Assembly: GCA_028726625.1 (NCBI GenBank)
Contig: JAQYPT010000015.1
Span: 41,885 to 105,884, forward strand
Source: Prevotellaceae bacterium
GTDB taxonomy: Bacteria > Bacteroidota > Bacteroidia > Bacteroidales > Bacteroidaceae
DNA length: 64,000 bases
Direction of reading: 5' to 3'
Shown: positions 35,131-43,560 of the stretch, in pieces
Layout: each line of letters begins with the position of its first letter
Numbering within the stretch: the first letter of the stretch is position 1
The notes under the pieces: model-generated
What the model saw: only the letters and a program-made list of their open reading frames with translations
Databases searched by the model: none
What the model was told of the DNA's origin: nothing
Made by a program: the position numbers and the translations under genes

Positions 35131-35241
35131 GGAGTTAACAGGAGTTACGAGGGGAGTTAATGGGAGTAAACGGATAATAGCTTCACAGTATAGTTTAGGA
35201 GTTAACAGGAGTTACGAGAGGAGTTAATGGGAGTAAACAGA
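35131..35241. repeat. Duplicated 44-bp GGAGTTAA repeat
   Basis: A 44-bp unit built from GGAGTTAACA, GGAGTTACGAG, GGAGTTAATG and GGAGTAAAC occurs at 35131-35174 and again at 35198-35241 with only a few changes, 67 bp apart. It lies between the DUF2027 stop and nadE. The same GGAGTTAAG word forms an inverted repeat at 37667-37737. Confidence 0.8.
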
Positions 35242-35337
35242 CATTACTCTTTCCTATAAAAACGAATTTGCTGGTCAACTTCATTTGCCTCCACTTACTC
35301 TGGTCAAATAATACGAACAACTTTAAATTAATACAAT

Positions 35338-37395
35338 ATGAAATCAGGATTTATTAAGGTAGCATGTGCGGTACCACTAGTCAAGGTGGCAGACTGCAAG
35401 TACAACGTTGCGCAAACTGAAGCTCAGATTACTCAGGCAGATGAACAGGGAGTCGAGATCATCGTCTTTCCTGAGTTAGGCATCACTTCTTACACGTGTC
35501 AGGACTTGTTTCAACAGAATCTTTTATTAGATGCGTCAGAAGCTTCTGTACTTCATTTGCTGGACTTCACGCGAAAGTTGGACGTCATTGTCATCGTAGG
35601 ACTGCCTATCATTGTCGGTGATTTGCTTTTGAATTGCGGTATGGTTATTCAGCAAGGACAGATCATTGGCGTGATTCCAAAGACCTACCTGCCCGATTAC
35701 AGTGAGTTTTATGAGAAGAGATCGTTTGCGTCTTCACAAGATTTGAAGGAAACAACCATACATTATGCCGGACAGAACATCGTGGTGAGCCCAGATCCCA
35801 AAATCTTCGTTACTGCCGACGGTGTGCAATTCGGTGTAGAAATATGTGAGGACGTGTGGGCACCTGTTCCCCCAAGTAATACGTTGGCATTGGCAGGTGC
35901 CGACATCATCTTCAACCTCTCGGCCAGTGATGCTCTGATTGGAAAGTACAACTACCTCAAGAGCCTGCTCTCTCAACAAAGTTCCAGAACCATCACGGGA
36001 TATGTCTATGCGACTAGTGGTTTTGGTGAGAGTACGCAAGACTTGGTTTATGCGGGCAATGGACTCATCTATGAAAAAGGTACCTTGCTGGCAGAGGGGA
36101 AACGATTTACGTTCGAAGGACAGATACAAACCGCACAGATAGACATTGAGATGTTGAGAGCAGAGCGCAGAACCAACTCAACGTATGTCAATGCCCAGCG
36201 ACAAGTAAATAATTACGCCAAGCAAAGAGGATTTTCTGACAACTTGAGCCCTAATCAGTTTGCCATTTTCAGCAATGGATCGGCCATCCATTACCTGCCA
36301 TGCCTGCCATGTCTACGGTCGTATGACTTCAAGCTTGAGCGCGAGATTAATCCACATCCCTTCCTCCCAGATGCAGAAAAACTGGATGAAAGCTGTCAGG
36401 AGGTGCTAAACATCCAGTCGATGGGGTTGGCTACGCGCATCAAGCATATAGGCTGTCGTAACGCTGTCCTTGGCATCAGCGGTGGCTTGGATTCCACATT
36501 GGCACTGTTGGTTTGCGTGTTGACGTTCGATCAACTTGGTTACGACCGCAAAGGAATCATCGGTGTGACCATGCCAGGCTTCGGAACGACAGACCGAACC
36601 TATCACAATGCTATTGATTTGATGCAAGAGCTTGGTATCACCATCAAGGAAATCGACATCCGTAAGAGCGTCAACCAGCATTTTGAAGACATTGGACATG
36701 ATCCCAATGTACATGATGCAACGTATGAAAACTGTCAAGCTCGCGAGCGCACCCAGATATTAATGGATTTGAGCAATCAGCTCAATGCTTTGGTTGTTGG
36801 CACAGGCGACTTGTCTGAATTGGCCTTAGGATGGGCAACTTATAATGGCGACCACATGTCTATGTATGGTGTTAACGCAGGTGTGCCCAAGACCATGATT
36901 AAGTATTTGGTGCGTTTCTATGCCCAACACCTCACAAATGATGACCAGACCTCTCGCATCTTGATGGATATCATTGATACGCCTATCTCACCCGAGTTGA
37001 CACCCGCCGACGAGCATGGAGAAATAAAACAAAAAACTGAAGATTTGGTGGGCCCGTACGAGTTGCACGATTTCTTCCTTTATTATTTCTTACGTTTTGG
37101 CTTCCGTCCTCGCAAAATATTCTTGTTGGCCAAAAAGGCTTTTGCAGAAACCAAACCGCAGCAGCGACAAGACTCTGAAGGAGATTCGCTCAATATGATT
37201 GGATATTATGATGAGGAAACCATCAAGAAATGGCTCAAGGTATTTTGCAAGCGTTTCTTCTCTCAGCAATTCAAGCGTTCATGTTTGCCTGATGGACCGA
37301 AGGTGGTCAGTGTGAGCTTAAGTCCTCGCGGTGATTGGCGCATGCCAAGCGATGCTACCAGCAGACTTTGGTTAGAAGAGTGTGACAGCTTGTAA
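35338..37395 (+). CDS. nadE: Glutamine-dependent NAD(+) synthetase
   Basis: 685-residue two-domain enzyme that amidates nicotinic acid adenine dinucleotide to NAD using glutamine. The N-terminal nitrilase-type glutaminase has the triad Glu46 (FPELGITS), Lys115 (IPKTYLPD) and Cys170 (VEICEDVWAP). The C-terminal synthetase has the PP-loop VLGISGGLDSTLAL and GTGDLSELALGW. Length matches the long, glutamine-using class. The ATG at 35338 is the clear start. It is apparently monocistronic, with hairpins downstream. Confidence 0.95.
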   Translation: MKSGFIKVACAVPLVKVADCKYNVAQTEAQITQADEQGVEIIVFPELGITSYTCQDLFQQNLLLDASEASVLHLLDFTRKLDVIVIVGLPIIVGDLLLNCGMVIQQGQIIGVIPKTYLPDYSEFYEKRSFASSQDLKETTIHYAGQNIVVSPDPKIFVTADGVQFGVEICEDVWAPVPPSNTLALAGADIIFNLSASDALIGKYNYLKSLLSQQSSRTITGYVYATSGFGESTQDLVYAGNGLIYEKGTLLAEGKRFTFEGQIQTAQIDIEMLRAERRTNSTYVNAQRQVNNYAKQRGFSDNLSPNQFAIFSNGSAIHYLPCLPCLRSYDFKLEREINPHPFLPDAEKLDESCQEVLNIQSMGLATRIKHIGCRNAVLGISGGLDSTLALLVCVLTFDQLGYDRKGIIGVTMPGFGTTDRTYHNAIDLMQELGITIKEIDIRKSVNQHFEDIGHDPNVHDATYENCQARERTQILMDLSNQLNALVVGTGDLSELALGWATYNGDHMSMYGVNAGVPKTMIKYLVRFYAQHLTNDDQTSRILMDIIDTPISPELTPADEHGEIKQKTEDLVGPYELHDFFLYYFLRFGFRPRKIFLLAKKAFAETKPQQRQDSEGDSLNMIGYYDEETIKKWLKVFCKRFFSQQFKRSCLPDGPKVVSVSLSPRGDWRMPSDATSRLWLEECDSL

Positions 37396-37756
37396 ACAGC
37401 GAGGACAGTAAATATGCTGTTAAAGCACACGAACAATGATGTAAGTTAAACAAATGTCATCATTGATGAAACGATAAGAAGCGTGAATCATCACGCTTCG
37501 CCTCTGCAAAAGATGATAATATAGCTTAAGTTTCACTCCCTCATTAACATCAAAAACTGTTTTAGGAAGTGAAACTTTTGTTATAAAAAGAATTAAGAGA
37601 TGTTAAGGAACTCGGGCGGCAACTATGCCCCTTTATCCTTCATTGTTTAATACCGCAGTTTTTAAAATATCAGGAGTTAAGGGATTGTGCAGCCGAGGTT
37701 GTCTCTTTGGCTCCGCAACTCCTTAACTCCTGAATATCTATTTTGCCGTTGCAGGC
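37396..37756. other. Convergent intergenic region with hairpins
   Basis: 361 bp between the convergent nadE and glnA stops, with no gene. It holds a perfect 9-bp hairpin GAAGCGTGA/TCACGCTTC (37478-37499), a 10-bp inverted pair AAGTTTCACT/AGTGAAACTT (37528-37577) followed by T residues, and a longer inverted repeat at 37667-37737. All are plausible transcription stops. Confidence 0.5.
37667..37737. repeat. Inverted repeat built from the GGAGTTAAG word
   Basis: ATATCAGGAGTTAAGG (from 37668) pairs with CCTTAACTCCTGAATAT (37721-37737) with one unpaired base; the 37-nt loop can pair further. It lies 20 bp beyond the glnA stop and could end its transcript. It belongs to the same word family as the repeats at 35131-35241. 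Confidence 0.6.
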
Positions 37757-39262
37757 TTATCCGCAGTGGAAGTATTCCTGCACGAGCTTCTTCGTGGCAT
37801 CGTGGTTCTTCTCGATGTCGTGGCGGAGCGTGCGGTCATTGAATGAGCGTAGCTGCTTGATGATGCCGTCGATCATGGCCTTGCTGAACACGCCCTTCTC
37901 CTCATACACCGCGCGCTGGCGCTCGAGGCAGTCGGCGGATGCGCAGCAGCTGTCAGGCAACTGAGCCAGTTTACTGAGTTTGTCGGCGTTTGCTGCATCG
38001 TGTATGTTGACGTTGACGTATGTGCTGTCTGCCACTTCGAGCGCGTTGTCCATCTCGAAGCCATGGCGGCATGCCACGCAGAGGCCGGCGATGAGTTGGT
38101 ACAGGTCGGCGCTGCCGTCCGGTGAGCGCATCTCCACCGTCTGCTTTGCCGATGTGTCGGCGATGGCCTCCGGCTCCTGCGGGTTTGCTGCGTGGCAGAG
38201 GTCGATGCCTGCTGTCCACCCGAGCGGCACTCTGACGAGCACGCTGCGGTTGCGGTCGCCCCAGCAAACGTTTGTCGGCGCTTCCTGATGCGGCACGAGG
38301 CGGAAATATGACGTTGGGTTCTTGTTGCCAAAGGCGGTGATGCTCTCTGCCAGGTCCATCATTCCGGCGATGGCCTTGCGCGCTGCGGCGCTCAGTTTCC
38401 CGCCATCGAGCATCTGGTTCTTGCCGTCCTTCACCATGCGCATGTGTATGTGCAGCCCGCTTCCTGCCTTGCCCACGGTGATCTTCGGGGCGAACGTCAC
38501 GTTGAGTCCCATCTCGTATGCCAGGTTCCTAATAGCCCATTTCGCCAGCATGAGCTGGTCGGCGGCTTTCTCGGCGTACACTGGCAGGAACTCAATCTCG
38601 TTCTGTTCGTAGAGCAGGCCGTCCTCTGTGAAGTTGCCCACTTCCGAGTGCCCGTATTTTATCTCCCCTCCGGTCTGTGCCACATAGAGCATGCACTGCT
38701 GGCGGAAGTCGTTCATCTTGGCATACGGGGCAGACTCGTGGTATCCGTGCTGGTCGATTGCCGGGAACACCTCCGGGTCTTCGTCTATGACGTAGTATTC
38801 GAGCTCGCCCATCGCATAGAACTCCATTCCCGTTGTCTCGCGGAATGCGCGGCACGCCTTGCGCAGCGTGTTCTCGGGAGAAGATGCGAGCGGATTGCCG
38901 TCTTTGTCGAAGTAACTGCACAACATGCAGAGCGTCGGGATTTCTGCGAACGGGTCGAGGAACGCCGTGCTGAAACGCGGCAGCACATACAGGTCACTGC
39001 TTCCCGCCTCGATGAATGTGAACAGGCTCGAGCCGTCGACACGCTCACCGCATGTCAGTATGGTCTCAAGGTAATCCCTGTTCGTGATGACAAAGTTGAG
39101 GGTCTTCAACTTGCCGTCGTCCGCAGGATACATGAAATTGACCATCTTCACTTCATTGGCCTCGATGAAGCGGATGATGTCTGCCTTCGTAAATTCTTCC
39201 GTAGGCTTCTGCAGGAATGCCACCACGGGGTTGGCATTCATTGCCAGTTCTGTTTTTGTCAT
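37757..39262 (-). CDS. glnA: Glutamine synthetase
   Basis: 501-residue glutamine synthetase of type I size, making glutamine from glutamate, ammonia and ATP. Conserved parts: beta-grasp VNFMYPADDGKLKTLNF, GSSLFTFIEAGSSDLYVLP, MGELEYYVID, GSGLHIHMRM (metal/ATP site), TSYFRLVPHQEAPTNVCWG, NRSVLVRVPLGW and VEMRSPDGSADLYQLIAGL. The gene is strikingly richer in G+C (third positions especially) than its neighbours, which suggests acquisition from, or replacement by, a GC-richer relative. It has its own promoter at 39308-39339. It is convergent with nadE. Confidence 0.92.
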   Translation of the reverse strand: MTKTELAMNANPVVAFLQKPTEEFTKADIIRFIEANEVKMVNFMYPADDGKLKTLNFVITNRDYLETILTCGERVDGSSLFTFIEAGSSDLYVLPRFSTAFLDPFAEIPTLCMLCSYFDKDGNPLASSPENTLRKACRAFRETTGMEFYAMGELEYYVIDEDPEVFPAIDQHGYHESAPYAKMNDFRQQCMLYVAQTGGEIKYGHSEVGNFTEDGLLYEQNEIEFLPVYAEKAADQLMLAKWAIRNLAYEMGLNVTFAPKITVGKAGSGLHIHMRMVKDGKNQMLDGGKLSAAARKAIAGMMDLAESITAFGNKNPTSYFRLVPHQEAPTNVCWGDRNRSVLVRVPLGWTAGIDLCHAANPQEPEAIADTSAKQTVEMRSPDGSADLYQLIAGLCVACRHGFEMDNALEVADSTYVNVNIHDAANADKLSKLAQLPDSCCASADCLERQRAVYEEKGVFSKAMIDGIIKQLRSFNDRTLRHDIEKNHDATKKLVQEYFHCG

Positions 39263-39307
39263 AATTGTATTAATAGATTTTACAAGTTAGTAATGTAATT
39301 TTGCGTG

Positions 39308-39339
39308 CAAAATTAGTTATTTGTTTTCACACCGCCAAA
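39308..39339 (-). promoter_or_regulatory. Promoter of glnA
   Basis: Minus strand TTTG (39339-39336), 20 nt, TAATTTTG (39315-39308): an exact match to the Bacteroidetes consensus. Transcription would start about 39301, giving a leader of about 38 nt. The promoter has typical AT-rich local composition, unlike the GC-rich coding region. Confidence 0.7.
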
Positions 39340-39437
39340 TAAAAACATAGAAATAATGCGGGGGGGAGATTATAGACATAAAGTTTTGGATTATTTGATA
39401 AAGACAACGGGAATAGATCCTATAAAAAGATTTTTTC

Positions 39438-40544
39438 CTAACAAATTACGGAATAAAAATCTACATATTGTTTGGCCACCTGCACATAGTCGTGGTGCTT
39501 CTTGATATATTCCATGCTTTGTTGTTGTAGGCGTTTCACCCGTTCGGGATGTTGTACCAGCAACTCCAACTCATGCTCTACGCTTTCATAGGAAGGTTCT
39601 ACGTTGATGATGGGCCTTAGCTCCGTTTCCTTCAGTATTTCGTAACTCTCCGGTTCGCCGCCGCCGATGCAGATAATACCTCGGCTCATGGCCTCCAGAG
39701 CGTTCATGGATGGCGTATAACTGTATAGTTGATCCAGGATGGCATCAGAACCATTCATCATCTTTTTATATTCTTCGAAAGGCACGCTTTCGGCAATTCT
39801 CAATTGAACTTGATGGGGATATTTACGCACGATGGCTTGTGCAGCAGCCAACATGATGTCCGTTCCTTTGTAGACCGACCGCTCTTTATTGATGCCAATA
39901 AACAATTTTAATTTGCCGTCTTCTTTATTTTTAACAACGTCGTTGCTTGTTGAAACACGGATAGGATAGGGGATGAAGGTCGTTTTTTGTGGAAAGATTG
40001 GCTGATAACATGCCCAATATTCATACAATCCGGCTATAATGCCATGACAAGAGTTTGCGATATATTCGTTCAACTGTTGTTTATCAGTGCCCAGCCAGTC
40101 TTTTCGTTCTTTCAGTGCGTCGGGTGTATTTCTCAATTCGTGCCCCATGTTAAAATCGCTATAGCGCAATGGCATGGTGGTGCAACACGTATTTACCCAA
40201 TAGTAGTCCATGCCAAAGGCACCCATGAACACTTTTTTGTTATGCTTTTGCAAATATCGATAGATAGGTAAGATTCGATGAGCTTGAACTTCTAAAAAAA
40301 TAGGATTGATTACCTGCACCACATCATATCCGCAAAGTTGAGGTAATATACTGTACAGTTTTAGGATGTAAGTCATTCCACCCAGCTTGCCGGGCGTGCG
40401 GTTAAGATTGATATCACGGGGATAGTTCTTCCAAAAATCTCCATTCGAGATAACGGTCACTTGATGCCCCAGCTGACGAAAGCCTTCAGCCAAGGTCCAG
40501 TGTACATTGCTATATTCGCCTAAAAGTAATATTTTCATCTCCAT
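39438..40544 (-). CDS. Glycosyltransferase, GT4/GT-B-like
   Basis: 368-residue predicted glycosyltransferase. It opens KILLLGEYSNVHWTLAEGFRQ, has a Rossmann-like N-terminal half and, in the second half, KLKLFIGINKERSVYKGTDI, ATP/sugar-site-like YTPSMNALEAMSRGIICIGGGEPESYEIL with the E-x7-E of GT4 enzymes. Probably adds a sugar during surface polysaccharide or glycoprotein synthesis. It overlaps the upstream GT2 gene by 10 bp. Substrate cannot be predicted. Confidence 0.82.
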   Translation of the reverse strand: MEMKILLLGEYSNVHWTLAEGFRQLGHQVTVISNGDFWKNYPRDINLNRTPGKLGGMTYILKLYSILPQLCGYDVVQVINPIFLEVQAHRILPIYRYLQKHNKKVFMGAFGMDYYWVNTCCTTMPLRYSDFNMGHELRNTPDALKERKDWLGTDKQQLNEYIANSCHGIIAGLYEYWACYQPIFPQKTTFIPYPIRVSTSNDVVKNKEDGKLKLFIGINKERSVYKGTDIMLAAAQAIVRKYPHQVQLRIAESVPFEEYKKMMNGSDAILDQLYSYTPSMNALEAMSRGIICIGGGEPESYEILKETELRPIINVEPSYESVEHELELLVQHPERVKRLQQQSMEYIKKHHDYVQVAKQYVDFYSVIC

Positions 40545-41533
40545 GTTACTAACAGCAGCATCCAGCGACCCATTGATGTTTGTATCAATCTTCTAAACCA
40601 CAGATACTTATGCGTGTAATTCTTGTCAGGCAATGGATATAAACCCCTTTCTTTTAATTGTTCTATTGCCTTTTGTAGATGCTTCATGCTGTGTGTATGT
40701 AGTGCCGTGTTGTAGATATAGTCCATAGACAATTGGGCAATGCGCCTTTGCATGGCACTCTGATCCATGGGTGGAAACGAGTCTAATTGTGTTTGAAACT
40801 GCGTGATAATTGTTAATAAATCGTTCAGTCTTTTTACCTTGTTTTTCTTGTTCCTGGTGTTGGTAATCGATTGTTCACGTCTTCTATAGTAATAAGCCTT
40901 GGCATCGGTTACATACAGTTGTTCGGCGTGCAATACCAGCAGGGGGGTGAAAGCCTCGTCTTCGTTTGCCAAATTGGGCGTAAATTGCAACCCATGTAGA
41001 ATTTTTTGCTGAAACAACATCCTCCATACCGATGCTCTTAAGTTAGCATTACTCATATATTCGCTTCCCGTCATCGGTCCCTGCACATGGCAGGTTGGTG
41101 TCCCTGGTTGTTTTGTCCGCACATGGTCAAATACCACCATGTCGGCACCATGATAGCGTACGATGTCTAAACAGTGTTCGTACATGAAAGGGATAAGCGC
41201 ATCATCGCCATCGACAAATTGTATGTACCTACCCTGTGCCATTCTCATGCCCGCATTGCGTGCTTCCGAAAGTCCTTGATTGCGTTGGCGAATATAAATA
41301 ATTTGATTCCAATAATCCTTTAAATCGCTGCACAGCGATGTAGAAGAACCGTCGTCAACCAAAATGATTTCACGTTCGGTGTCATCGAGAGATAACATTA
41401 AAATGCTGTCCAAACATTCGGAAACCATGTCGACAGGCAGGTTGTAGACAGGAATGATGAAACTCACCAACGGTGTCTTCGATAAGCCTTGTGAATATAT
41501 TTGTTGAGTTGGCATAGATGTTTTTCCTATCAT
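40535..41533 (-). CDS. Glycosyltransferase family 2
   Basis: 332-residue GT-A fold enzyme with the classic N-terminus VSFIIPVYNLP, EIILVDDGSSTSLCSDL, RNQGLSEARNAGMRMAQGRYIQFVDGDDALIP (DxD as DGDD) and a C-terminal helical part. It transfers a nucleotide-sugar to an unknown acceptor. First gene of a two-gene minus-strand operon with the GT4 gene, reading away from the flippase gene. A minus-strand TATCTTTG (41708-41701) at the edge of the repeat array is a likely -7 box. Confidence 0.88.
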   Translation of the reverse strand: MIGKTSMPTQQIYSQGLSKTPLVSFIIPVYNLPVDMVSECLDSILMLSLDDTEREIILVDDGSSTSLCSDLKDYWNQIIYIRQRNQGLSEARNAGMRMAQGRYIQFVDGDDALIPFMYEHCLDIVRYHGADMVVFDHVRTKQPGTPTCHVQGPMTGSEYMSNANLRASVWRMLFQQKILHGLQFTPNLANEDEAFTPLLVLHAEQLYVTDAKAYYYRRREQSITNTRNKKNKVKRLNDLLTIITQFQTQLDSFPPMDQSAMQRRIAQLSMDYIYNTALHTHSMKHLQKAIEQLKERGLYPLPDKNYTHKYLWFRRLIQTSMGRWMLLLVTWR

Positions 41534-41549
41534 TTTACTTACTTTGCTG

Positions 41550-41715
41550 AGGCGTAGCCTGTCTTATGCAAAAATAGTGCGAGCCGAACATAGAGAAAGT
41601 TAAATTTCTATATTAAGGCGATGCCTATTTTATGCAAAAATAGTGCAAACCGAATCCAAAAGAAGTTTACTTATTTTAGTAAGGTGCAGCCTATTTTATG
41701 CAAAGATAATGGTTT
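41550..41715. repeat. 66-bp tandem repeat with embedded promoter-like words
   Basis: Three copies start at 41550, 41616 and 41682, exactly 66 bp apart; the third is truncated to about 34 bp. Shared core is AGGCGnnGCCTnTTTTATGCAAA followed by AATAGTGCRARCCGAA. Read on the minus strand, each unit gives CTATTTTTGCATAA or TTATCTTTGCATAA, i.e. a TAnnTTTG -7 box. The array fills the gap between the divergent GT2 and flippase genes. A related element lies at 57623-57690. Confidence 0.8.
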
Positions 41716-41810
41716 TCTTCATACCTTACGCATTTGCTGCGATAATTCTTTTATGCTAAAATAATTGTCGACGAAAGTAATAAATGTTCCTAAACGTCGT
41801 TTTAACACTG

Positions 41811-43304
41811 ATGACCGTGGAACGACGTAACAACAGCTATACGCATATTTTAAAGTATACCAGTTTGTTTGGTGGTGTAGAAGGCTTCATAGTCTTGATT
41901 AGCATCATCCGCAATAAACTTATCGCACTAATCCTGGGGCCGGACGGCATGGGACTCATGTCCTTATTCAACTCCACCATCAAATTGGTGTCCGATTCTA
42001 CCAATTTTGGCTTGGGTATGAGTGCGGTCAGAGAGTTGTCTGCCTGTTACGAAACGGGTGACCAGTCTGCCATTCAGCACCAAATCACTGTGGTTCGGGC
42101 TTGGGGCGTTTTCACATCCTTGCTGGGTATGTTCGCATGTGTCGCCCTAAGTCCTGTGTTGGATCGATGGATTTTTGACTGGGGCGACCATTCACTGCAT
42201 TTTGCTCTGTTGTCCGTCATCATCGGAATGGCTGCCATCACTCGGGTTGAACTGGCTATACTGAAAGCAGTGAGAAAACTGAGTGCCTTAGCTAAAATCT
42301 CTGTTTATCATGTAGTGGGCGCATTAATCACCTCCATCCCCATGTATTATATATGGGGAGAAACGGCCATCATCCCTTCACTCATCGTCATGGCGCTCAT
42401 CCAGATGCTCCTCACGCTTCATTATAGCAACCATCTCTATCCCTTTCGCATCTCTTTCAACACGGCTTTGATGTCAGAAGGCTTGGGAATGATACGCTTG
42501 GGTATCGCCTTTGTGCTGACTGGCGTGATTGGCAGTGGCGCTGACCTCTTGATTCGCCGTTATCTCAACATAGCGGGATCGATGGGCACCGTGGGCCTGT
42601 ATAATGCCGGCTACATGATGACGATGACCTATGCCGGCATTGTATTCTCTTCCATGGAGTCAGATTATTTTCCTCGGTTGTCTGCCATCAAGGCTAATGG
42701 TGCCGCTCTGAGCAAGGTTGTCAACAACCAGATAGAGGTATCTTTGCTGCTGGTGGCCCCCATGCTGGTGGCCTTCATCGTGTGCACGCCTATCCTTCTG
42801 CCTTTGTTGTACAGCAGCGAATTTATGTCGATACAAGCCATGGTTCAGGTTATCTTGCTGGCTATGTACATGAGGGCCATCAAGTTGCCCATTGCCTACA
42901 TACCGTTGGCAAAAGGTAATTCTAGGCTCTATCTGCTCATGGAGGGGCTGTACAATGTGGTGTTGGTCGTAGCCGTGATTTACGGCTACAGGCTGTTCGG
43001 ACTCTTTGGAACTGGCGTTGCCATTACCTTAACGGCCGTTTTCGATTTTTGTTTGTTGTTCTTTTTCATGCATCATACCTACCAATATCAGGTTTCTTCA
43101 TCGGTCGTTCGATATGCACTCATCCAAATGCCCATCGGATTACTTGCTTTTTTCCTGACCACGGTGAACAATCCATGGGTATATTGGATGGTTGGCGCCT
43201 TTCTTACCACCGTCAGCCTCATTATGTCCCTGCAAATTTTGCGTAGAAAAACTAATCTTTGGGAAAAGTTGAAGGCTAAACTGACTGGATGGTTCTCTGT
43301 GTGA
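41811..43304 (+). CDS. Wzx-type polysaccharide flippase (MATE/MOP family)
   Basis: About 497 residues, strongly hydrophobic with 12-14 membrane helices. The N-terminus NSYTHILKYTSLFGGVEGFIVLI and IIRNKLIALILGPDGMGLMSLFNSTIKLV is typical of O-antigen translocases of Bacteroidetes, which flip undecaprenyl-linked repeat units across the inner membrane. The frame is open to an ATG at 41784; the ATG at 41811 gives the family-like start. It is divergent from two glycosyltransferases, so it probably serves the same glycan pathway. Confidence 0.85.
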   Translation: MTVERRNNSYTHILKYTSLFGGVEGFIVLISIIRNKLIALILGPDGMGLMSLFNSTIKLVSDSTNFGLGMSAVRELSACYETGDQSAIQHQITVVRAWGVFTSLLGMFACVALSPVLDRWIFDWGDHSLHFALLSVIIGMAAITRVELAILKAVRKLSALAKISVYHVVGALITSIPMYYIWGETAIIPSLIVMALIQMLLTLHYSNHLYPFRISFNTALMSEGLGMIRLGIAFVLTGVIGSGADLLIRRYLNIAGSMGTVGLYNAGYMMTMTYAGIVFSSMESDYFPRLSAIKANGAALSKVVNNQIEVSLLLVAPMLVAFIVCTPILLPLLYSSEFMSIQAMVQVILLAMYMRAIKLPIAYIPLAKGNSRLYLLMEGLYNVVLVVAVIYGYRLFGLFGTGVAITLTAVFDFCLLFFFMHHTYQYQVSSSVVRYALIQMPIGLLAFFLTTVNNPWVYWMVGAFLTTVSLIMSLQILRRKTNLWEKLKAKLTGWFSV

Positions 43305-43473
43305 ACATAAGCTATTGTGAGTGCCGAAGCATGAATTCCATACGAGGATAGCGGTGTGTTTTATCACGTTCAACCGTTTGAAAATGCCACCTTCTGAATG
43401 ATAGATTTGTGTTGTCAAAAGGTAGTGGCTATACATCCATTCCAATTCACATGACTTTGGTATCTAAAGTCAA

Positions 43474-43516
43474 AGAGATTGGCAGCCAAACTCAATGGGT
43501 TTGGCTGCCAATCTCT
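43474..43516. terminator. Bidirectional hairpin terminator
   Basis: Perfect 18-bp inverted repeat: AGAGATTGGCAGCCAAAC (43474-43491), 7-nt loop, GTTTGGCTGCCAATCTCT (43499-43516). It sits between the convergent flippase (+) and porin (-) genes, 45 bp from the porin stop. There is no long T tract, but stem strength and placement argue for termination in both directions. Confidence 0.75.
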
Positions 43517-43560
43517 ATGTATTTGTAACTCCTTGATAGACAGGTTGATTACCTGTGTGT

